Position numbers and translations under genes: made by a program. DNA of 64,000 bases, from assembly GCF_025370935.1 (NCBI RefSeq), contig NC_133472.1, positions 8,748,044-8,812,043 on the forward strand. The letters run 5' to 3'. The notes beneath the pieces are model-generated. The model was not told the DNA's origin. It worked only from the letters and a program-made list of their open reading frames with translations, and searched no databases. The stretch comes from Choristoneura fumiferana. Its lineage: Eukaryota > Arthropoda > Insecta > Lepidoptera > Tortricidae. Below are positions 56,290 through 64,000 of this stretch, in pieces (the first letter of the stretch is position 1; each line of letters starts with the position of its first letter).

Positions 56290-56435
56290 CTGCCAAGTCC
56301 CAGGAATGTGCAAAACACAATATGGTTGCGGGTTGCAGCTGACCCGGCGGCAGATTTTAAGAGAATACTGCTTTAACGGATCGGCGTTCACAAATATTTT
56401 CACAGCACTTTGAAGAAAATAGAAGATATTTGGCA
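56290..56435 (-). CDS. candidate internal exon (minus strand)
   Basis: On the minus strand a pyrimidine-containing acceptor (CCCTTAAATTCAG) precedes 48 open codons ending exactly at CAG with donor GTAAAT. The frame includes VKIFVNADPLKQYSLKICRR, VSCNPQPYC and VLHIPGTWQ. The three-Cys cluster and mixed composition look like real protein. An alternative acceptor (CTATTTTCTTCAAAG) would start it at 56407. It ends in phase 0, matching the start of 35295-35378. No family recognised. Confidence 0.33.
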
Positions 56436-56684
56436 CTGAATTTAAGGGTTAAAACGGCATCAGACGTACACAACACACCAAGACAACAAAAAACACGCTA
56501 CTAACGAACGGAATAAAGAAATGCCCCCCGTTACAACCAACGTAAACAAAAGCAGCACGCCTCTTGAGACGAACTGCCATATCGAATTTGACGTTTTTCT
56601 GCGGAATTTTATGAGTTAGTTGTCTCCGAAGTTTGTATATACCTGGCGCAGTATATTATTATACCATACTCACGACATTAGAAG

Positions 56685-56785
56685 TTCACTCGCGGCCGCC
56701 GCGGGGCAACGACCGTCCTTAGCACAGCTGCGCGGGGCTCACAGACAACCCGTTGTCTCGCTCTAGCGGACATTGCGCGCTACTG
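56685..56785. other. CpG-rich patch, possible minus-strand first exon
   Basis: GCGGCCGCCGCGGGGCAACG and GCTGCGCGGGGCTC in AT-rich flanks. On the minus strand it is followed by GTCGTGAGTATGG, a usable donor (about 56673). It lies about 250 bases upstream of the 56290-56435 candidate in the same direction, which would suit a promoter and untranslated exon. Confidence 0.3.
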
Positions 56786-57697
56786 TTTTCCATACTTTCA
56801 TTCAAATCAATTTGACAATTGTTTTTGGGACGAGCTTTACGGTATTACTGGTCGGCGTCATTGCAATCAAATGACGCTGCTCATCGTCTTGATTTTCTAA
56901 TTGTGATTCTTTGCGATATTACGCCGAAAACAAAGGGTGGATTGCTGAGTTACGTCATTTAAACACGGATCAGCACTTAATACTCGTTGTACCTAGATTT
57001 TCATCGTCTCTCTTTTCTTAACTTACGAGTAATCGATGAGAAAAGTCTTATACGAATTTATCCCAATACTCATTACGAAGGGATTCCAAAACGCGCAACG
57101 CTGAGTTCGTGGAGTTCGTTCCCTCTTCGAGATATACGAGTATTTCTATATGAATGCAAGTGGTATCAACACTGCACCGTATCGCTGAGCGGTTGACTCG
57201 AGATACCTACGAGGAGCTGCTCCCACTTATTACGCAAGAGCCAGTGGATTTTTCGCCGATTTTTGTTGGGAGTTTTAGCTCATCTTTTGCTATCAGCAAT
57301 AAAAGTATTTGCGTTAGATATACACACACATAGGTATAAGGATAGGATACAGCATGAAAATTTGAAACCATTGAGTGTTCGTCGCTGACAGTCTAGGTAA
57401 GCGCTAATCAATCTGTCGAAAATCGTTGAAGCAACTCGGATTTTTGGGAGCGGTCCACAATACCAAGTTCAAGGTTCAACGCCCCGCGACTAACACTAGA
57501 ATGGTTTTAGGATATTCGAGTTGGAACATTTTCATTAAATGAGAACGAGACACTTGATCCTAGCTATCCCAGGTCATTGAACTCGCTCCAGGTCATAGAA
57601 TTTTAATATAGTTAACTGTCATAACTTTATCACAAGGGAAGGGGGAAGGAGGCGAGGAGATTGTCTTGTTTGTTTTGCAACTTCTTTGTCTACCTAG
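56786..57697. other. spacer without recognised gene
   Basis: A 69-codon plus frame (56987-57196) lies in slightly CG-richer DNA. A donor-like CTAGGTAAGC is near 57394. Neither is convincing. Confidence 0.3.
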
Positions 57698-57871
57698 GTA
57701 CCATCAGCCAAATAAGTGGTATATCAATTTTTAAACACGTTCCTAGCAAATGAATATGTCGCTAAAGTCGAACTTTCAAGTTGACAGACACGTCTACTGG
57801 CATTATTGTTTTATGACATGCAAACGATTATCAACTTTAGGATGGTAGAACACATATTTGGCTGATAGTAC
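57698..57871. mobile_element. MITE family 1
   Basis: GTACCATCAGCCAAATAAGT at the left and ACATATTTGGCTGATAGTAC at the right; interior nearly identical to 20516-20689. Confidence 0.8.
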
Positions 57872-58051
57872 ATATAAAGTAGTAAACAATGTTTCTGTCG
57901 AAGGGTGTTGATAGAATTAGCAATAACTTTTACAAATCTTCATGGTTGATTGTTTTCGTGTTTCTAGCCATATTCACTTAATTAAACTTAAACTGCCATA
58001 TTTTTCCGTCGATGACGTCGTCTCGTCTAAAACATCTTAATATTCGTAATC

Positions 58052-58285
58052 TCACTGATATTATAAACGCGAAAGTTTGTATGGATGGATGTTTGGATGT
58101 TTGTTACTCTTTCACGCAAAAACTACTGAACGGATTTGCATAAAATTTGGCATATAGGTAACATAATACCCGGATAAACATGTATGCTACTTTTTATCCC
58201 GAGATAATTTATGGTTCCTATGGGATCAAAAAAGGTTTAAGCCACATACCAATTCTGCGCGAGCGAAGCCGCGGGCAAAAGCTAG
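58052..58285 (+). mobile_element. Helitron-like element, second subfamily
   Basis: TCACTGATATTATAAACGCG at the start, CACGCAAAAACTACTGAACG inside, GAGCGAAGCCGCGGGCAAAA then GCTAGT at the end. The ends match 5334-5556 but the interior differs. Confidence 0.7.
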
Positions 58286-58320
58286 TATTATTATAACCAT
58301 ATGATCAGCGTTACCGTAGA

Positions 58321-58602
58321 ATGGTCAAAACCCACGTGATGGGCGATTATTCGAGCGTTTCAAACGACTTTTTCTTATGGTCACATCTTTACGCACTGGC
58401 TGTAGATTTTGACGTATATTTCGGTTATTTGTTAGAGTTCCTGTATTTCTACCAGAGCACTAAAAAACTGTATCAGAGTATTCGGCCATTTTTACAGAAA
58501 CGTGTCCAAAAAATGAGACGGTTGAAACGTTCGAAAAATCGCCCTTATAACTACTACCCCTGGGGTAGATTTTCTATAGGAGACGGGATAGTGAAAGTGT
58601 GA
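58321..58602 (+). CDS. unrecognised 93-codon ORF
   Basis: ATG to TGA: MVKTHVMGDYSSVSNDFFLW..., with an aromatic-rich middle (YFGYLLEFLYFYQS) and a basic stretch (KRVQKMRRLKRSKNR), ending FSIGDGIVKV. It starts 36 bases after a Helitron-like element. It could be a small gene, a captured fragment or part of an unlabelled repeat. No signal peptide; no homology recalled. Confidence 0.25.
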   Translation: MVKTHVMGDYSSVSNDFFLWSHLYALAVDFDVYFGYLLEFLYFYQSTKKLYQSIRPFLQKRVQKMRRLKRSKNRPYNYYPWGRFSIGDGIVKV

Positions 58603-58906
58603 AATAACTCGAAGCCTAAAAAAACAAACTGAGCCATTATTGTAATGACGCAAAAAGTTAATAAGCTAATGGAAATATCGCTCAACTGAACAACTTTACT
58701 ATATGTTACACGGAAAATTACATTCATTATTTATTTTCATCTTTTTACTACTTTTTGCTTGAGTAAGCTATACCTAGTACTTACCCACATTATATTCGAA
58801 ATCCGCATGTACCCCTTTCCAATTGTTCAAAGTTTAGGTGTCCTAGGCACACTCGCTTTTGCAAATATGATCACCAAAATTAATGCTGGCGACGAGTACT
58901 TATACC

Positions 58907-59263
58907 GGGTGTGGCCTGTAATACGAGCAAAAAATTAAAACGTAGATCATCCTTGTCAAACTGAACAACATTAGTTCAGTCAGCGACTTTTAAAAATAAT
59001 GGAGTCTTTGAATTTTCCTTTTTTTCATACAAATTAAATACTGCTATCAATGTACGCCATCCTAGAACACAACTGACGTCGCCTGTCACTGCCTGTCACG
59101 CTACAAATATCAAGCATTTTTCTTTACATCGCTTTTTCGAATAAACTAAAGTGTAATAAAAATTAGAAAACTAATTATTTTTAAAAGTCGCTGAACTAAT
59201 GTTGTTCAGTTTAACGAGTATGATCTATATTTTAATTATTTGCTCATATTACAGGCCACACCC
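58907..59263. mobile_element. MITE family 2, best-preserved copy
   Basis: GGGTGTGGCCTGTAATACGA and TCATATTACAGGCCACACCC are inverted ends. The inner TTAGTTCAGTCAGCGACTTT pairs with AAAAGTCGCTGAACTAATG, so the arms are longer than the ends alone. No ORF. Confidence 0.8.
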
Positions 59264-59287
59264 GTTATAGGCTTTGAATGCCTTTTT

Positions 59288-59341
59288 AGGGTTCCGGAGC
59301 CAAAATGGCAAAAACGGAACCCTTATAGTTTCGCCATATCT
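59288..59341 (+). repeat. 5' end of the AGGGTTCC-type repeat
   Basis: AGGGTTCCGGAGCCAAAATG to ATAGTTTCGCCATATCT, then unrelated DNA. Confidence 0.6.
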
Positions 59342-59524
59342 ATTTAAATTCCTTTTGTTATTATGTACTTAGTTCTGTGTCGATATTCGATATATATAGA
59401 TACTAGTTGAGAAGAAGAAAATTACTGGTCTAATTTATTTTCCACATTAGTAAAAAATACACCCATGCAGAAATTTTGCAACTATGCACAGATTTCCAGA
59501 ATTTTCTAATAATACATTATATAT

Positions 59525-59941
59525 TATACGAAGGGTCCACGGAAAGAACATGTCTAGTCACATGGTACCTATGTTTATGTTTAGTTATGTAGTTAGTAAG
59601 CATCACTTTGCACAAGAATTTTAGCATCAGAGCGCGACGCCAACAAACTGTTTTACAGTTTGGCGTACTGTAAATATATTGTTATGTATGTGCTAATATT
59701 AATAAATAAATAAAAAAACATAAGCAACTTTTTGACTTATAGTGGTTTCAAAGTTAGTCATCCCGAACAATTACTATGGTTACCATTTCTTTAAAGGTTA
59801 AATAAATATATTTTATACTGTTTTCAGATTATTGAATTCACTGGTAAGTCATGGTACTTTGCGAGCTCTACATTTTGATATTAAAATCTCAATTTAAAAA
59901 AAAGGTGCTTAGACATGTTCTTTCCATGGACCCTTCATATA
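59525..59941. mobile_element. inverted-repeat element (GAAGGGTCCAYGGAAAGAAC)
   Basis: TATACGAAGGGTCCACGGAA with AGAACATGTCTA at the left inverts to TAGACATGTTCTTTCCATGG and ACCCTTCATATA at the right. 417 bases; no transposase. A 16-base segment inside has perfect-looking splice edges (see findings). Confidence 0.65.
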
Positions 59942-60899
59942 GATGTACCGTGTTTTAAAAAAAAAACTATTGTTTCAGTTACTTTGCGGAGGTCAATTAA
60001 TATGGACTGGAACATTTTTGTTTACTCTTTGGCTTCCACACGCTACTCGACTCGCCGCTGTTTTGTGGCACCTAACAGAGAAGCAAGGTATAAAAGTTAA
60101 TTTTGAAAAATCCCGTCCTGGCGCTCATTGCGTTCACATTTAGAACCTACAAGTTACGGGAAAATGGAAAATCTCTTTTCGCAGAGTGCATTGGTTGCGT
60201 GCGAACGCACATGGGGGGCGTCGACCCCGCGGCCGGCGCTCCCGTGACGTCACGCGCTACGCTACGGTATAGAGACGCGCCCACGCATCGAAAGTGTCCA
60301 TTGAGAGTCGGTAATTGCTAACCGGTTTTTTTTTTCAATGAACATGTTTAGGTCTAATTTATAACGATTCTGTCTATTTATTTGTTTAACTAGGGGTAGT
60401 TTTGGATTGACAATTCATATGTCGCAGCCTCGCGAATTAGAGCAAAGAATTGGATCTTTCATTGAGGCATCTTTTCGGCGGTTATGATGCCTTAACTAGA
60501 AGGCGTCTGCGACTGGACACAGGCCTTCCTCAAGGATTTCTATGTCGGTTTCGGTTTCGTTATCGGTTTTACGTTAACCACGTTGCAGAATGCTTACTAA
60601 CAATTTTCATTGCGGTACATATCACTCCAGGACCTTGCCACCCCAACGACCAATACTTCTAGGAGCAACGTGCTCCGCGTTTAATGAGCTACATCACTAA
60701 CTTTAGTTCTTCTATGGACCTCCTCATCCCTGATTCTATCTTACAGAGATCGTTCATTTCCATTGCCCTTTGAGTGGCCCGGAGTATTATTATCCAGCCC
60801 CTTGTATGGGATCACGTCTCAGCTCTATTAGACATCCATCATACAATACCAGCAAACGATCCTGTATTTTTATTTAAATTTCGATATTTTACTAAATTT
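59942..60899. other. spacer with CpG block at 60185-60310 and LINE-like tail
   Basis: 60185-60310 is CG-rich and holds a perfect TGACGTCA within CGTGACGTCACGCG. 60580-60880 (CCAATACTTCTAGGAGCAAC, CTTACAGAGATCGTTCATTT) resembles an untranslated retroelement tail, unproven. ORFs here have no trusted boundaries. Confidence 0.3.
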
Positions 60900-61003
60900 A
60901 TACTGTTGACGATGAAGAACTGAACGTTTTGAACATGAAACTACCGTGAGACTCACTCATATTAAATGATATTGTCACGGATAACTCACGTCTTAAACCG
61001 AGT
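60900..61003 (-). mobile_element. 3' untranslated part of the Penelope-like element
   Basis: It follows the stop of the minus-strand ORF at 61004: CTCGGTTTAAGACGTGAGTT and GTGAGACTCACTCATATT (written in either sense) are non-coding. The 3' limit is a guess. Confidence 0.35.
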
Positions 61004-61525
61004 TTAGCTCGACATGTTTCGGGTTATTTCGTAGCCCTTCTTCTCAGGAGCACGCGACTCGGCGGCTGCCGCAACACGCACACTACGAGCCCCCGCTCTG
61101 CTCGCGCGACTGCCCGACGAAACTAACACCGGCGCACAACTACCCGCATTTTTATCGTAATTTTTATTGTCAATGTCTAATGTTGGGTAGCACACAACAC
61201 TAACAACATCGCTCCGTAAAGGCACGTTCACACCAACCGATGACGCAGCACGAGTATTTAATACTGTTTTCCAACTCGGGGGTACCGACCAACCGCAATC
61301 CCGGTTAAAATTCGGATGACGACTAATCTCAATGGGTTCACGCACTTTCCGCGGAATGAAAAACTTTTCTCTCGCAAGTACAGACACCTTATCAAACCTG
61401 ATGTAATGCGTCAAATCCGAGTTCATTGAATGCTCGGCCACAGCAGAGCCCCTGTCGTCCTGTTTCCTCATACTACGTATGTGCTCCGATACCCTAGTAG
61501 ACAAGTATAGTAAATTCACAACCAC
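61004..61525 (-). pseudogene. Penelope-like retroelement, C-terminal GIY-YIG nuclease part
   Basis: The 173-codon minus frame has TRVSEHIRSM, then GSAVAEHSMNSDLTH, VLAREKFFIPRKVREPIEI and HPNFNRDCGW. This order matches the second half of the GIY-YIG endonuclease that closes Penelope-like reverse transcriptases (the EH and AEH motifs). The GIY and YIG strands and the whole polymerase are missing upstream. A basic, Ala/Arg-rich tail of about 85 residues follows and ends at MSS. A start codon is not needed; this is a 5'-truncated copy. Confidence 0.65.
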
Positions 61526-62142
61526 TAGGCTATCCGGTAGTCTACTTTAGTTCCTAACTCTTTAAAAATGTAAAAAAAATACCATTAGGTCGTTAAACTC
61601 AAAACCGGCAAAAAAACGATCACAACAACGATAGCGATATGAATAACACATCCTTCAAAGACACAGATTTTAAATGCGAAGATCCTAATCCTCCCCCGGC
61701 GTCACCCGACTGACCCCATCGTTTTGTGAGGCTTCTATTCTTAGTGCACGTTCAGTGACTCGAGTAAACCACGGTGGTAACTCACTCAGAGCTAATTGAT
61801 AATTCATTCATGAGACGCCTTTCCGACATCCATAATCCCCGCTTAGTTAAGTAAGTGCTTAAGTAAGATTAAACGTAAGTCTTGACAATGCAAATTCGGT
61901 TTGATAAGTGTTTAAGTGAAAATTAGGTACTTAAACGTTTAACTTTGGTTTCACGTGACATCGGCTGTGATAATTAACCTAAGGTAAACCTTTTTACAAC
62001 ATTATCACTTTTAGAATTGCTCAGTCACCATTACCTTACTCTCATATTTCATTTTCTAGATTTTTTTCATTTTCTATATTAGAGAACGGCAAAACCTACT
62101 AGACACTGACAAAATTATCCACCGATGGACAGCCATAATTTT
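61526..62142. other. spacer without recognised gene
   Basis: No supported feature. Confidence 0.3.
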
Positions 62143-62200
62143 AGGGTTTCGTAGCCAAAATGGCAAAATCGGAACCCTTATAGTTTCGCCATGTCTGTCT
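62143..62200 (+). repeat. 5' end of the AGGGTTCC-type repeat
   Basis: AGGGTTTCGTAGCCAAAATG to TTTCGCCATGTCTGTCTGG, matching 8403-8465. Confidence 0.6.
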
Positions 62201-62990
62201 GGCTCTCTAGAAAACTGTATATTATGAACGAATATATATCGTCGCTCGCAGGCAAAAGTACTAAAGCGACACTTTGGGCTAAAATGAGTTATGCATATCA
62301 CCAGAATCAGCGAATTTTTCTGCATCAAACTGTCTAGGTTTCAAAGTGATTGGAGCAAAATTTAAGTTTTTTTGGCGCTTTAGTCTTTCAAAAAACGCTT
62401 AAATTTGGGAAGCAAATCACTTAATGCAGCATCACTTTCATTATTTTCATTTTAGTACTGTTACCTTTTTGCCATTTTAAGATTTACTGTCGTTCAGTCT
62501 TTTTCCATTTTTCTAGTTTACAAATGTTGGACGTTTAGTATTTTGTGCAAAAAAAAAGAAAATACCTTTGTCACTTTAGTAATTATGCCCTCCTTGAGTT
62601 GAAGTTTTATACACCTTTAGTCGTTTGGTTGTATTGATAAGAATTCATTTATAAGAATTTAGCTATTTGTTCTTAAAAACTAAAACATACGTTTGGCATT
62701 TTAACCATTTTAACATATACAAAAGCATACAATTCAAATAGGATTAGCAAAAAAACTTCACGAAATATTATAGATTTGGTGAAATTAGTCATTACCATTG
62801 ACCTTTATCGTGTATTAAAAATATATACGTAGTAAAATATCATTGCAATTCGATGTTTGGTATATAGAAACATCATATTTTCTTAAGATTTATAACTTAA
62901 TTTATAAATTATAATGAGTATTATTCCTTAAAACTTAAAGTTCTTTTTATGTTGCCAAAGGATAAAAGAAAATAGTATGTATGTCTGTAA
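62201..62990. other. AT-rich spacer
   Basis: No supported feature. Confidence 0.3.
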
Positions 62991-63101
62991 ACTCTTTATT
63001 GTACAAAAGAAAAGAAACACAACACAATTGACAAACTTTGAGATACTTGTGCAAAGGCGGACTTATCCCTTTAAGGGATCTCTACCAGTCAACCTCAATA
63101 G
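62991..63101 (-). mobile_element. LINE 3' tail, second copy
   Basis: Minus strand GAGATCCCTTAAAGGGATAA, TCCGCCTTTGCACAAG and, at the end, TACAATAAAGAGT. Same family as 12228-12328. Confidence 0.55.
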
Positions 63102-63244
63102 TAAATCTATTTCAAAATTCAAAAATTATAATTTGATCGCTACGGTTCTGTTTGCATCAAATAAAGATGATGTTCGGCCCTATTTGAAATTTAGAGTAAG
63201 AAGTTTTAATTTGTTTTTATTAATGTTACATAAATAGCTTAAGT

Positions 63245-63710
63245 TTAGTCCAGTAGGCCCTTTCGAGTTATCCCTGGCGCAAAGGTAGCCATCAAACTGG
63301 CCGCTTTACCACGTTGAATGGCGATAGACAATCTTTGCACCAGGGTACGAACCCGCGCGGGCGTGAGATCCCCTTCCTGTAATTCGACGTCCCACTTCCC
63401 GAATGTAAACAATAGCCAAATAATTCTCCCGTTTTTTGACCGCAAAATCCACCGCGGATGGCCGCGGAGTGTTCAGCTGAGGTGCAAGGCGGCGAAAATA
63501 CTGACGCACGTAACGTCCGACAGCAAACACTTCCCGTTCTCCCATGGCACTAAAGTTAAGCCATCTGGCCTTTTGCTGTCGGTTCGACAGAGGACCGGAG
63601 GCTCCAGAACGCAGAGGATGTTGGCGGATATTAAAGCCCTCTTCAGTATGTCAAAGAGAGCATAGCGGCGCGGAAATTTTCCTGAACACCGACGAGAACT
63701 CAACGCGTGA
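63245..63710 (-). pseudogene. frameshifted relic resembling a PD-(D/E)XK-type nuclease C-terminus
   Basis: On the minus strand three frames in turn give RALISANILCVLEPPVL, KRPDGLTLVPWENGKCLL with SDVTC, then QRLSIAIQRGKAASLM. This order (RPD...VPW..G..L.WDVT, then a QR...LAIQRGNAAS tail) recalls a repeated protein family of metazoan genomes with a restriction-like fold. The usual W before DVT is S here, and at least two frameshifts are present. Family assignment is from memory. Confidence 0.4.
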
Positions 63711-63739
63711 AATGGCCAGGCTGCGTACCGGTGGCTAGG

Positions 63740-64000
63740 TATAACAACTTTAGATATATTATTGGTGGTTCAGTGGGTATAATGAATTATTGGTATAATC
63801 TGGAATACGTAATACTATTATTATAATAATGTGTTGTGCCAAAAAAGTAGGTTAGGTTAGAACTGCGACCCTATCAAGAAACGAAACTGCCTGAAAACTA
63901 GGATAGGTTAGAATTGCAACTCCAACGATTTCATAGAGAAAACTAAATTATATCTACACATTATACTACTAAATACATAATACTTATAGCATAATATTGT
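63740..64000. other. terminal spacer
   Basis: AT-rich. GGTTAGGTTAGAACTGCGAC and GGATAGGTTAGAATTGCAAC (about 63850 and 63902) are a diverged direct pair. No gene seen. Confidence 0.3.

Noticed and set aside
60235..60250. Perfect TGACGTCA as a marker of a promoter
   Set aside because: The same 8-mer occurs at about 10802 and in the hairpin at 21658; alone it proves nothing.
63318..63665. 115-codon plus-strand ORF
   Set aside because: It is antisense to the nuclease relic at 63245-63710, whose motifs read on the minus strand.

Overview
The window looks like nuclear DNA of a moth or butterfly (Lepidoptera). It is AT-rich, and no long intron-free gene spans it. It is packed with short mobile elements of kinds that are common in lepidopteran genomes. 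These are Helitron-like elements that start TC and end CTAG, two clear families of tRNA-derived SINEs, many foldback or TA-flanked MITEs, the AGGGTTCC...GGCCGGTTTTT interspersed repeat, and 3'-truncated LINE tails. I recognise these from general knowledge; no database was searched, so family names are working labels.

Layout. 0-5 kb: a possible last coding piece of a gene entering from the left, two CpG-rich patches, a TA-flanked transposon carrying a tRNA-like fold, and a full-length SINE. 5-12 kb: Helitron-like copies, a SINE/LINE/MITE nest, LINE C-terminal remnants and several inverted-repeat elements. 12-24 kb: dense MITEs, foldbacks and SINE fragments. 24-34 kb: sparser DNA with CpG-rich patches, a LINE remnant, a minus-strand site with the form of a recursive splice site (27.3 kb), a Jockey-like LINE tail and a SINE with a perfect 14-base target duplication. 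34-42 kb: candidate exons on both strands, two strong small hairpins, a tandem repeat and a CpG-rich patch. 42-52 kb: more foldbacks, and a candidate plus-strand exon whose present stop codon lies inside a TA-flanked MITE that itself holds a SINE. 52-58 kb: short ORFs next to CpG-rich DNA, a nested mariner-like element, and a well-bounded minus-strand candidate exon with a good donor site. 58-64 kb: an unrecognised 93-codon ORF, more MITEs, a Penelope-like retroelement remnant with part of its GIY-YIG nuclease, and a frameshifted relic resembling a PD-(D/E)XK nuclease.

No cellular gene was recognised by product. The best reading is intergenic or deep intronic DNA around one or more genes with large introns. 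The exon candidates rest on splice-site sequence and open frames only, so their confidences are low. The repeat calls are firmer, because paired termini, target duplications and several copies within the window support them. GC-rich patches are naturally short of stop codons, so ORFs inside them count for little.
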